From the NCBI GenBank assembly GCA_016210045.1, contig JACQUX010000017.1, positions 84,754-148,753 of the forward strand: a stretch of 64,000 bases of DNA, written 5' to 3'. Numbering within the stretch: the first letter of the stretch is position 1; each line of letters begins with the position of its first letter. The notes beneath the pieces are model-generated. The model saw only the letters and a program-made list of their open reading frames with translations, made no database searches and was not told where the DNA came from. This DNA comes from Deltaproteobacteria bacterium (GTDB lineage Bacteria; UBA10199; GCA-002796325; JACPFF01). The position numbers were made by a program, and so were the translations under genes. Positions 8,178 to 20,200 of this stretch are shown in pieces.

Positions 8178-9976
8178 ATGCCCTCTCTCCCGACGTGCGT
8201 GCGTTGCGGCCTGCGTTCGATAGTCCATCGACGTGGGAGACTCTTCTCTGCGCACTCGATTATTGGGCGCATCATTGTCCGGATCGCCAGGCCTTTGCGT
8301 TTCTGGGCGATGATGGAACGGTGACGCACGCCTATACGTTCGCGACGCTCCAATCCCACGCGTTGGCCATTGCCGCAGTGTTGCAGGCAAAAACGATGAC
8401 AGGCGACCGCGTCATCCTGATGTATCCGCCCGGGGTGGCGTTTATTCCGGCGTTTTTCGGCTGCCTCTACGCCGGGACGATCGCGGTTCCCGTGAATCCT
8501 CCCACGCGCGCCCGTCATCTCGATCGCATTGACTCAGTGATGGCCGATGCGGGCGCCCACGTGGTGTTGGCGACCCAGTCGGTGCGCGACGCCGTGGGCT
8601 CCACACCGCTCCCGCCCGCCTGGCGCAGGTGCGAATGGCTAGACGCCGAAGCCGTGCCGATCGTGTGGGCCGAGCGATGGCGTCCGCATCGCCCGCGTCC
8701 CCACGATGTCGCGTTCTTGCAATATACGTCCGGGTCGACGGGCACGCCGCGTGGCGCGATGATCACGCATCGCAATATGATGCACAATCAATGGATGTTT
8801 CACCGCGCGTTTGCGACGGATGCTGCGAGTGTGTTTTGCGGTTGGGTGCCGCTCTTTCATGACATGGGTCTGATGATCCAGGTCGTCCATCCGGTCTATA
8901 TCGGCGCGTCCAGCCTGCTCCTTTCTCCGTATGATGTGATGGCCCGCCCCGCGCGCTGGCTCCGGGCCTTGACGCGGCATCGTGCCACGCACACCGCCGC
9001 GCCGAATTTCGCCTATGATGTGTGTGTTCAGCATGTGACCGCCGAAGAGCGCGCGACGATCGACCTGTCCCACTTGCGTTGCGCCATTAATGGGGCGGAG
9101 CCGGTACGCGAATCGACGATGTGCCGCTTTGCCGCGGCCTTCGCGCCGCACGGTCTCCGCACGTCCGCGTTGTTGCCTGCCTACGGGATGGCCGAGGCGA
9201 CGCTCATGATTGCCGCCGCGCCCCATGGTCAGCCGGCGGCGTATTCCCATTTTTCTCGCCGCGATTTGGATCGGGGGAGGGTCGCATGTCCGCAGTCCAC
9301 GGCCTCCGCCGACACGGTGTCACTGCCGGGCTATTTGGTTTCCTTTGGCGACCAAGAAGTCCGCATTGTGGACCCGGTGCGGCGAGTGTTGCTCGCCGAT
9401 GGCGTCATCGGTGAAGTGTGGGTGCGCGGCGCGCATGTGGCGAAGGGGTATTGGAAGAAACAGCGGGCCTCGCAGGATCTATTGCGCGCGCGCTGTGTCG
9501 GTATCGATGCCGAACGTCGGTATCTGCGCACTGGCGATTTAGGTTTTTTCTACCAAGGCCGCCTCTTTCTTACTGGCCGCGCGAAAGACGTGATGATCAT
9601 TCGCGGACGCAACATTTATCCGGAGGATCTTGAGCATGCCATCCGCCAAACGGGATCGCGATGGCTGCAGGGGTTGAATGCGGCCTTTACCCAGGACGCG
9701 CATGGGGAAGCTTGCGTCGTGGTTGTGCAGGAACTGCCCGGTGACGCGACGCTGACAAACGAGGCGCTGCAGGCGTGCAGTGCGGACCTGGCGGCGGAGG
9801 TGAACGCCACATTCGACATTGCCTTGCATACGGTGCTGTTTCTCCCGCCGCGCACCATTCCGCGCACTTCTAGCGGGAAGGTGCGGCGGCAACACACGAA
9901 ATGGTTGTATGCCACGGGGGCACTGCCCGTGCTCCACACCTGGCACGGATGCGTCCAATGCGCTTCGCGCTGCTAA
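8174..9976 (+). CDS. Fatty acyl-AMP ligase (FAAL)
   Basis: This 600-residue adenylating enzyme carries the ATP motif YTSGSTGTPRG and the FAAL signatures PLFHDMGL, APNFAYD, INGAEPVR and PAYGMAEATL, the GDLGF region and the C-terminal catalytic lysine in SSGKVRR. FAALs activate a fatty acid as acyl-AMP and pass it to a carrier protein rather than to CoA. The NRPS at 11247-22322 begins with a free-standing carrier domain followed by a condensation domain, so this enzyme most likely loads the lipid starter there. The ATG overlaps the mutase stop (ATGA), showing translational coupling. Its 3' end overlaps the exporter start. Confidence 0.9.
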   Translation: MNALSPDVRALRPAFDSPSTWETLLCALDYWAHHCPDRQAFAFLGDDGTVTHAYTFATLQSHALAIAAVLQAKTMTGDRVILMYPPGVAFIPAFFGCLYAGTIAVPVNPPTRARHLDRIDSVMADAGAHVVLATQSVRDAVGSTPLPPAWRRCEWLDAEAVPIVWAERWRPHRPRPHDVAFLQYTSGSTGTPRGAMITHRNMMHNQWMFHRAFATDAASVFCGWVPLFHDMGLMIQVVHPVYIGASSLLLSPYDVMARPARWLRALTRHRATHTAAPNFAYDVCVQHVTAEERATIDLSHLRCAINGAEPVRESTMCRFAAAFAPHGLRTSALLPAYGMAEATLMIAAAPHGQPAAYSHFSRRDLDRGRVACPQSTASADTVSLPGYLVSFGDQEVRIVDPVRRVLLADGVIGEVWVRGAHVAKGYWKKQRASQDLLRARCVGIDAERRYLRTGDLGFFYQGRLFLTGRAKDVMIIRGRNIYPEDLEHAIRQTGSRWLQGLNAAFTQDAHGEACVVVVQELPGDATLTNEALQACSADLAAEVNATFDIALHTVLFLPPRTIPRTSSGKVRRQHTKWLYATGALPVLHTWHGCVQCASRC

Positions 9977-11250
9977 AAAATCGAAATTTTTCCCTTTATG
10001 TCGGCGGTCAGGGGATCGCACTTTTTGGCAACGTGCTCCTTACGGTTCCGTTGTCGCTGTATGTGCTACAGCTCACGGGCTCGGCACGACAATTCGCCCA
10101 AACCTGGATCATCAGCGCCATCCCGCATGTGCTGATTGGCCCAGTCGTAGGCGTCTGGGTGGACCGGCTCCCGCAGAAACCGCTGCTCATGAGCTGCGAT
10201 TTTCTGCGGGCCGGTTATTTGGTGTTGGCGAGTTATCTGGCCTGGACACACCAGTGTTCCTTGCTGTTTCTCCAGTGCTCCCTGTTTGGTTTCGCGGTGG
10301 TTGCGGTGTTTTTTCGCAGTGGCTGTGCGCCGCTGTTGCCGCGCATGTTGGACGAGGAGGAACTGATTGCCGGCAATGCGCTGCGCCGATTTGTGATCCG
10401 GGCCAACGAAGTGGCTGCGCCAGTCCTTGCCACGCTGTGCTATCAATGGTGGGGGATGCCGACGATCTTCGCGCTGACCGCCGTGACATTTGGTTGTGCC
10501 GGCGTCATGAAGCTCGGACTGTTGTTGCCGCCTCGCGCCGTACCATCCTCCCCACGTTCGTTTTGGAAGGAACTGCCGATCGGGTTTCAGACGGTGATCT
10601 GCGATCGACGCTTACGCTCCTTGGTGCTGAATGGAACGTTGACGCAATGTTTTATCACGCCGTTTTTTATGCTCGGCACGCTCCATATTTTGATTCAGGT
10701 CATGCAGGTGCCCGAGGTTTATGTGGGCACGCTCCGCAGTTGTGCCGTGATCGGTTCGCTGTTGCCGATTGTACTGATCTCCTGGATGCAAGCGCGCTTT
10801 CCGCTGACGTGGAATGTGACGTTAGGATTGGGCGGGGTGCTGGGCGCCACGGCGTTGCTTTTTCTGTTGATCGTGCCGGACATCGGCATCTGGCTCAGTC
10901 GGCATCCGGCCGGGGCTGCCGCATTTTTTTCCGGCGCCCGTCTGACCTTCGAAATGATGGTGGGGATTTACGGGGTATTTGTCGCCACGTTTTACCAGCT
11001 CCACGTCCCGGAACACGATTTGGGAAAATATACGGCAGTGACTCGCATGGCGTATCGTCTGGGGCAAATTGGTGGGTTGTCGCTTTATGGCTATCTCTTC
11101 GATGCCCGGCCGCTGACGGACGCGTTTGTCTGTTTATTTTTCGGGATCTGCGTGAAGATCCTGATCCATCTCCCTTTTGTGCTGGCCTCCCGGAAACGGT
11201 CGGAATCGTGGGGCGACCGAGCCGCAGAATGCGCCGTGGAGACGGCCTAA
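9949..11250 (+). CDS. MFS-family transporter, probable product exporter
   Basis: This encodes 433 residues with about 12 hydrophobic helices. The N-terminal layout (LKNRNFSLYVGGQGIALFGN) and DRLPQKPLL loop are typical of MFS drug/siderophore exporters of the macrolide-efflux type. Starts at 9949 or 9958 are both possible; both overlap the end of the FAAL gene. As the last gene of the PPTase-mutE-FAAL operon it probably exports the lipopeptide. Its TAA at 11248-11250 overlaps the stop of the convergent NRPS gene. Confidence 0.85.
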   Translation: MRPMRFALLKNRNFSLYVGGQGIALFGNVLLTVPLSLYVLQLTGSARQFAQTWIISAIPHVLIGPVVGVWVDRLPQKPLLMSCDFLRAGYLVLASYLAWTHQCSLLFLQCSLFGFAVVAVFFRSGCAPLLPRMLDEEELIAGNALRRFVIRANEVAAPVLATLCYQWWGMPTIFALTAVTFGCAGVMKLGLLLPPRAVPSSPRSFWKELPIGFQTVICDRRLRSLVLNGTLTQCFITPFFMLGTLHILIQVMQVPEVYVGTLRSCAVIGSLLPIVLISWMQARFPLTWNVTLGLGGVLGATALLFLLIVPDIGIWLSRHPAGAAAFFSGARLTFEMMVGIYGVFVATFYQLHVPEHDLGKYTAVTRMAYRLGQIGGLSLYGYLFDARPLTDAFVCLFFGICVKILIHLPFVLASRKRSESWGDRAAECAVETA

Positions 11251-14200
11251 CCGATGGCGCGCTTGGCAGTCTGTTGTCCCCGATGCTCGTTATCGAGCAG
11301 TTCGCGCAGTGCAGCGTCCAATCGTGTCGGCAACGCCAATGCAACACGCCGCATGGTGGCCAGTAGGGCCTGGATGGTGTCGCCGGAGAATTGGCGGGCG
11401 TCGTACTGCACAATCCCCGATACCCGTCCTCCGTGCTCCTTGATGTTGAGCGACAGTGGCACGCCCACGTGGACGGGCATGGCGTAAGTATATGGATTCG
11501 CGCGCACCACGCAGCGATTGAGGTCCAATCGCGCAGACGGCATGTTCCGATAGTTGAAATGAATTTGATACGGGGTGCCTGTCGCACCGATTTGTGCGGC
11601 GTACAACGCCGCAATGTGTTGAATCGGCACCTGTTGGTGTTGATATGCGCCCGTTGTGGCGTGCTGCTCCCGTGTGATGAGCGACCGGACGGATGCAGTG
11701 AGGTCGACCCGTCCGCGCACCGGGAGCACATTGATACAGTTGCCGATCAGATCGTCCGCGCCGTGTAAGCGTCCGGCGGATTGGATCCCGATGATCGTGT
11801 CCCGTTGCTGAAAGCAGGCGCAAATCGCCGCGCGGTAGAGTGTCAACAACACCGTGAACGGCGTGGTCGCCAGTTGGGTGGCTGTGGTTTGCACGGCGGC
11901 GACCACCGCCGACGAGAAATGCGTCGCCAACCGCGTGCCGTGAATGTGGTCTGCCGTGTCACCAAAGAGGGGGAGTCGATCGCCCAAGTGCTCTTGCCAA
12001 TACCGCAAGCCCGTTGAGCCGTGGTGGGCGAGTTGTTCCTGTTCCCATTGCACATAGTCAGGATACTGCATCGAGACCGGTGGCAAGCAGCGGCGCCATT
12101 GCCGCTGCGGGGTGTTCCAAACTTTCGCAAAGTCGCGCAGCAGCCGATTGATCGACCATCCATCGCCGATGAGGTGGTGCAACGTCCAATAGAGGAGTCT
12201 TCGGTCGCGTCCGAGTCGCACCGATCCCATGCGGAATAATGGGGGCTGTGTGACGTCAAACTGACGGGCCTTCTCTTCGCACAGCAGCGCTGCAATCTGT
12301 GCCGCACGATCCGTGACCGCGATGCGCGAAAGATCCCAAATGGCGATGTGGGCGGGAGCGGATGCGTGCACTTGTTGGCGCGGCCTCGCCGCTTCCTGAA
12401 TAAAACCGGTGCGTAAGACGGCATGGCGGGCGATGAGGAACTCGAGGACTGCGCGGGCGCGGGCCGCGTCGAACGGGCCGTGCACGTCGGCCACGCGCAT
12501 GATGTGGACGGCGTGATCCTCCGGCCGTTCGTGCTGACGGCGCCACATGCGTTCCTGGGCGCATGACAGCGGATGGGTTTGGTGTGCCGTCTTTCGGGCC
12601 GATGCGGGTTTCGACGCTGCATTGGCAGGCTGCGGCGCGTTGTCTAGCGTGGCGCAAAATGCGCGTAACGACGCGGCGGCGAAAAAAGACGGGAGCGAGA
12701 TGTCGACCGGCCATTGTGCCCGCAACTTCGTCACGAGACGAATTGCCATCAGCGAATTGCCGCCGGCCGCGAAAAAATTGTCGTCGATCTGCAGTGCCGT
12801 GCGTTCGGTGAGGTCGCGCGCGATGGTCAACACCATCTGCTCCGTTGCTGTCATTGGCTGGGGCGTCGCCGTGTCGTCCGGCTGCGTGGCTGCGATGGCG
12901 AGGAGTTGCTGTTTATCGACTTTGCCGTTGACCGTGAGGGGAATGACGTTGACCGGCACATAGAGTGCCGGCAACGCCGCCGACAACACTGTGCGGGCGA
13001 GCCAATCGCGCAGTGTCTGTGCGGTCAGCGCGGTCTCGGCGACGTAGAATGCGAGTAATCGTTTCCCATGGTCGGTGGTGGAGACCACGACTGCCGCTGC
13101 ACGGATATGGGGATGCGCGGCGAGCTGGTGTTCGATCTCTGCGGGATGGATGCGCACGCCGTGGATCTTGACCTCGTCATCCACGCGGCCATGGATGGCC
13201 AGCGTCCCATCCGGTCGGATCTGTCCGGTGTCTCCGGTGTAATACACGATGTCCGATGGGTCGTTGGTGAGAGGATTGGGCCGAAAGCGCGCATGGTCGG
13301 CAGGCGGCACCGAGGGCAAATAGCCGCGCGAGCGGAACGGCGTGCGAATGACCAATTCACCGATTTCCCCGATGGCGCACGGCCGGCCGTCGCGTAGCAC
13401 GAGCACGACGGTTTCAGGAATGGGCCGTCCCAGCGGCTGGACGCCCGGTGGCGGCTCGTCGGGGACCGGATAATATGTCTTGGCCATCATCGTCTCCGTC
13501 GGACCGTAAATGTTGGTCACTTGGCCCGCGAAGGCCTGCCGCCACTGCACGACCAACGACCGATCCAGCGGTTCGCCGCCGAAGATCACATGTCGCAACG
13601 CGCGCAAGCCACGCCCGCTGGCCGCGTCGCGGATCAACAGACGCCCGATGCTCGGCACGGTATGCATATGCGTGACCCGCTCCGTCTCCAGCCACGCGAC
13701 CAGCGTGTCCGGCCCACAACATTCCGCGGGCGGGATCACCAAGCGCGCCCCATTGGCCAGTGCCAAAAAGGTCTCTCGCATGAACGGTTCGAAGCCCGGC
13801 GTGTAGAGTTGCGCCACTCGCGCATCTGGGGTGATCGCGACTTGGCGACTCAGCCAGTGATGATAGTGTGCGAGTCCCGGAATGGCGCCGACAATCCCTT
13901 TGGGTGTGCCGGTACTGCCCGACGTAAAATAGATATAGGCGGCACCATCGTCCGGGATCGCTGGCAATCGTTTCGGCGCGGCGGGCGGCTGTGCCAGCAG
14001 CGATGCGAACGGGATGCTCTCCGGCAACGTGAGCGATGTCGCGACGCACAGCACCTGGGTGCAGCGCGCCTCTCGGAGCATGAGGGCCAGCCGCTCTCGA
14101 GGAAACTGATGATCGAGCGGCACTGGCACCGCGCCGGCGCGCATGACGGCCAAGAGCGCGAGAATCATCTCGAGCGACCGTCCACCGACGACGCCGACGG

Positions 14201-17200
14201 GCGTGTTCGCCGTGACGCCCCGAGTTCTTAATGCCGCGGCCGCGCATTCGACGCGGCGCCAACACTCCCGATACGTCATCGTGCGATGGCCTTGTTGCAG
14301 TGCGATCTTGCGGGAGTGGCGGCGCGCCTGCAGGTGTACTGCATGGAGGGGATGTTGTTGCGGTGTGGCATCCAACGGACGCGCCCATTGTTGCCAGACC
14401 GCCGTGGAGCGGGCGTCGTCCAGCGTGATGGCACTGAGTGGTTGCCCCGGCGCGTCGACGATTTGCGCCAGGATCCGTAACCATTGATCCCGCATGACGC
14501 TCACGCGCTCGGCGGTGAAGAGATCCGTATTATAAATCCAACTTCCTTCTAAACCGCCCGGCACTTCGGTGAGATTGAGCAGCAGGGGATCGCGGGAAAA
14601 TAGATGTTCTTGTGCGACACGTTCGCCACGCACGCCGTGTAAACGGAACTGACGGCGCGGCATATTGCGCAGATTCAGTACTGTTTGGTAAAGCGGTGGC
14701 CGATTCGGGTGGCGCTCGCACTGGAGCCTTTCCACGAGGGTGTCGAACGGGACTTCCTGATGGGCGAAGGCACCCAATGTGGCGATGCGTTCTTTGGCCA
14801 GCAATTGGGCAAAAGTCATCGTGTCGTCCAGCTCGACACGGATCGGCAACATGTTGATAAAAAATCCGATGGCGTCTTCGAGCTCGACCCATTGGCGTCC
14901 CGCGACCGGTGTGCCGACAATCACGTCCCGATGGTTTGTCAGTCGCGCCAACAACACGCGATAGGCACTCATCAGCAACATGAATAACGTGGCATCGTGC
15001 TCCCGCGCGACGTGGTGCAGCCGCCGCAACGTCGAGGCCGGCACGACAAAGTCGATTCGCCCGCCGGATTTCCCCAATATTTTTGGCCACGGCTTGTCGC
15101 TGGGGAGGGGCAGAATGGAGGGCCGGTCGCCGAGATGCTGTCGCCAATATTCAAGATGCGGCTGCAGCTGCGCATTGGAGAGCGTGTTCCGTTGCCACAG
15201 GGCATAGTCGGGGTACTGCACGGCCAATGGGGGGAGTGCGGGCGCGGTGCCTTGCCGATCCGCCTCCCACAGCGTCAAGACCTCGTGCACGATATTGCGA
15301 ATGGACCATCCGTCACAGACGATGTGGTGAATCGTGATGACCAACACATAGTGCGTCGTGGACATCTTCACGAGGCTCACGCGCAGCAATGGCGGATTGC
15401 TTAAGTCGAATGGGGCTTGTTCTTGCGCAGCGACGAGACGACTGAGCCGCCGTTGACGTGTCCGTTCGGTGCATGGGCTGAGATCATGATGGACCACGTG
15501 GAAGGGCATTTCGTTCCACACGTGTTGATAGGGGCCGTTGTCATCCGCGCACAAGGCGGTGCGCAGCGCCTCATGGCGGGCGATGATCGTCCGGAAGATG
15601 TCGCCCATCCGTTCGGGCGCGAGGGGGCCGATCAGCCGTTGTCGCCGCGTGAGGTTGAAGCCGTCATTGGTGGGGTCGAGTTGATGCAAGATCCACAAAC
15701 GCTGTTGGGCGAACGAGAGCGGCGCCCGATGTCGATGCTCGGCTGCCGGGAGATGCGTCGGCACGGCGCTCTCCGGTGCGCGGCGCAACACGTCGATGCG
15801 CTCGGCAATGGCGCCCACCGTGTGGAGCGTGAAGATCTCCTGCAGCGGGAAGGTGATCTGAAAAGTCTCCCGCATGCGTGCGACCAATCGGGTCGCTTGC
15901 AGCGAATGTCCGCCGACGTCGAAAAAGTTGTCGTTGGTCCCGATCGGTGTCCGCTCCAATAGGGATTCCAGCGTGGCGACGAGCCACTGTTCCGTCGCTG
16001 TCGTGGCGGGTGTGTGTGTCGCCATCGGTTCGCTCCGGAGTGGATCGGGCAGTTGATGCTTGTCGACCTTGCCATTCGGGAGCTGCGGAATCTGCGCCAC
16101 GCACAGCACATATTGCGGGACCAGCGCGGAGGGAAGTTTGTGGCGCAGCCACGTGCGCAGCTCGGCGCTGGTCAGCGTGGTCGCGCCGGCGACGTAGGCG
16201 GCCAGATACGAGCCGTGCTGCGGCGTCGTGCCGCTGATGACTGCGCAGTTCTGTACGTGCGGATGTTGGAGGAGTGTCTGTTCGATCTCTTGCGGATGGA
16301 CTCGCACGCCATGAATTTTGATTTCCTCGTCGAGTCGTCCCGCAATCACGAGGTATCCATCCGCGTGGTATCGCCCACAATCCCCGGTGCGATACACGAG
16401 ATCGTCGGCATGAGCGGCGAGGGGATCGACACAAAACCGCGCGCGGTCTTGCTCCGCTGTTTCGGGGAGATATCCGGCGGAGCGGTACGGACTCCGAATC
16501 ACGATTTCCCCCGATTCATTGGTGCCACACGGTCGATTCCCGGAGAGGATCTGCAGTGCCACGCCCGGCAACGGCGTGCCGATCGGCTGCACGCCGGGTT
16601 GCGGCGGATCCGGCACGCGATACATCGTGCAATGGAGCGTCGTTTCGGTGGGGCCGTAGATGTTGAAGATCTCTGCCGGGAAACATTGGCGGATTTGCCG
16701 AACCACCGTGTCGGTCAGCGGCTCGCCGCCGAGGAGCAACGTGCGCACCGACGGACACGTCAGTCCGCGGGCCTCGGCCATCCACACGGCGGCCACGCTG
16801 GGGACCGTTTGGACGATCGTCGCCCGCTGGCGTGCGATCCACTGGAGGATATGGCGCGGCGTGGCCGTATCGGCGTCGGGCGGGAGCAGCAATTCGGCGC
16901 CGGTTGTGAGGGCGAGGAACAGTTCGCGCATCAGTGGTTCAAACCCGATCGGATAGAGTTGCGTGACGCGATCGGCGTGGGTTACGGCCAACGCGTGAGC
17001 GGTGGAGGCGACGACATGCGCGAGTCCGCGCCACCGGCCCAGAATGCCCTTCGGCGCGCCGCTACTGCCGGAGGTAAAGAAGAGATACGGCATGCCGCCC
17101 GGATCGAGTGGCGGCAAGGCCGCGGACGACCCGGGCGGCAAATCATAAAAATACTTCGTGGGAAGATCCTCCACAGTGGCCACGTCATCGTCCGACGGCA

Positions 17201-20200
17201 CCAACAGCGCGAGTGTCACCTGTGCGGCATGGATCATCGCTTGCCGTCGTTCGTAGGGGAGCGTTGTGTCGATCGGAACGGCAGTGCCGCCCGCGCGCAT
17301 CACCGCCAACAGCGCCATACACAGGTCAATGGAGGCGCGGCCGACCACTGCCACGCGCGTGTGCGATGCCACGCCGATGCGCCGCAGCGATCGAGCTTTT
17401 CGCTCCACTTGGTCAAGGAGCGCGGCATAGGACATCGTCTGGTCGCCTTGTGTCATCGCCGGATGCGACGGACATTGCCGCGCGATTTGCGCCAGCGTGG
17501 CCAATGGATGGGCCGCCGGTCGAGGCGGTTGTGGCATCGGAGCGTGCCGTGTCGGTGCCGGTGCGGCGACATCGCCGAGGCAATATTCGTGGACGAGGCG
17601 ATCGGCATGGGCCACGATCTGCTCCAGCAGTACAAGCCATTGCGCGGCCATTGCCTCGATCGTGGATCGTTGAAACAGTTCGGGTTGATAGATCAGGGTG
17701 CCGCGCAAGACCGTGTCTTCTTCGGAAATATGCAACCCGAGCGGGTCCCGGGCCATCGTGAGCGGATCGGGCGCCTCGCGGACGTGCACGCCGTCCAACG
17801 CGCATTCCGTTTGCGGCATATTGCGATAATTGAAGATCACCTGAAAGAGCGACGCATCGCGCCCGTGCAGGTTGCGTCGCGCCGCAGCGACCATCTGTGC
17901 ATAGGGATAGTCTTGATACGTATACGCGTAGAGAGCCGCCTCCGTTTCGGCGCGCAACATGGTCGTGAACGGGACTGCGTCGTCCACGATGAGGCGCAGC
18001 GGCAGCATATTGATGAAAAATCCGACGACCGCTTCCAATGACTCCATCCGCCGCCCCGCGATGGGGATGCCGATCACCAGATCAGGTTGTCCGGAGAGAC
18101 GCGTCAGCAAGAGGCGGAAGGCGCAGAGTAACAACACGAATAGGGTAGTGTGCTGGGCCCCAGCCAGTGCGCGTAATCGTTGGACCAGCTCCGGCGATAC
18201 GACCAGTTCCACGCGTTCGCCTCGATGGCTCAGTGTCTCCGGCCAGGGCGCATCATACGGCAACGTGAGCCGTGTCGGCGCGTTCGCCAACTGCTGTGAC
18301 CAATAGCGCGCGTGCGGGGCAAATTTTCCTGCATCCATCAACTGTCGTTGCCACTGCGCAAAGTCGGTGTAGGCGATCGCCGATGAAGTGTCGACGCGGC
18401 CGGGATCACGCCAATAGGCGCACAAGTCGCGCAATAATATGGCGGACGACCAGCCATCGCAGACGATGTGATGGATGCACAGCACGAGCTGCCAGCGGTG
18501 GGGGGCCAGCTTGAGTAACGCGGCGCGCATCAAGGGGGGATGTTCGAAGTCGAACGGTTGCTCGATCCACGGCGACACCAGCGCCTCGATCTGTTGGGCC
18601 TGGGTGGATGCCGCGCATGCGGCGAGATCCCAGTGTTGGAGGGAGAGCGGCGCGCTGGCATGCACTCGTTGCACCGGGTCCTCATCGGACTGATGAAAAC
18701 TGGTGCGCAGCGCCGGATGTCGATCTGTGAGTCGTCGGAGTACGCGTTCGATATGGGCCCGCGAGACGGTGCCTTCCAGCGTATACGCGCGAAAGAGATG
18801 ATAGCGTGGCGAGTGCGGCTCCAGCCGTTGCGCAAACCAGAGGCGCCATTGGGGATACGACAACGGCGTGTTTGGCGATCTGTGAGGGCGAATCGGCGGC
18901 AACAGGATCTGCGCGCCGTGTTCCTTCAATTGCCGCACCTGGCGCGCGATTGCGCCCAACGTGGAGGCCTGGACTACTGTGCACACATCCAATTCCACAT
19001 GGAGCGTTTCCCGCACGGCCGCGATCACGCGGGTGGCCAACAACGAATTGCCGCCGACGTCATAGAAATTGTTGGCCGGCGAGAGCCGCGGCTGTTGCAA
19101 CAGGCGCCGCACGATATCGAGGAAGATCTCTTCCAAGCCGTCGGAGCCGCTGGGCACGGTATCGGATGGTGCGGCGATGGTGGTCGCAACACTCGGAAGC
19201 GGCAACGCGGCCACGTCCACTTTGCCGTTGGCGGTCGTGGGGAGTCGTGGCAGATGGATAAAATGCCGCGGCATCACTTGGGTGTACTGCCGCAGATGTG
19301 CATGCCATACGGTCGTCGGGATCGGTCGAGTGCTGACGTAATACGCGATCAATTCCGTGCGCGTGTCCGTGCGCTGCGCCAGCACATAGGCCGTGCGCAC
19401 GTCCGGTATTCGCGTGACGTAGTGCTCGATTTCCCGCGGCTGTACGCGGATCCCGTGGATTTTACATTCGTCGTCGATGCGACCGAGGATCTCCACGACG
19501 CCGTCATCACGGCGATAGCCACGGTCGCCGGTATAGTAGAGGCGGTCTGCCGAATCGCCGGTCGCCGGATTGCTGCGGAAGCGCGCGGCCGTGTCCGCGT
19601 CTGCTAAATAGCCCTGCGCTTGCCACGGCGTGCGGAGGACAATTTCTCCGATCTCGCCGACATCGCAACAGCGCTCCGCATCCATGATATATAGCTCACA
19701 ATCGGGGATGGGCGTGCCGATGGGTTGAATGCCCGCTCGACAGGCGGGCGGGACGACATACACGGTCTTCGCGAGCGTCGTTTCCGTCGGACCATAAATG
19801 TTGAGGATGGTCGCGTGTGGTGGCAACAGCATGCGCCACCGCTGCACCAACGCCGCGTGCAATGGTTCGCCCCCCAGCACCACGGTCCGCAAGTGCGGCA
19901 GACGCGTCGTGGTGGAGGGTTCCGCCAACCGATGGTCGGCGACACTGGGGACCGTATGCACGAGCGTCATGGCCTCCCGGTGCAGCCATTCCACGAAGCT
20001 CGACGCGCGCGCATCGTGGAGCACCAACGTGGCGCCCGCGTGCAACGCAATGTACAGATCCCGCAGAAATGGTTCAAAGGCAATATGGTACAGACCGCTG
20101 ACGCGGTCGTCGGCGCCGATCGCGTATGTGGCACAGAACCACTCGACGTATTGCCGAATACCGCGTGCCCGACCGATCACTCCTTTGGGGCGTCCCGTGC

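Noticed and set aside
14000..18050. Long open frames on the plus strand opposite the NRPS
   Set aside because: They are high-GC shadows of the NRPS codons without motifs or ribosome sites.
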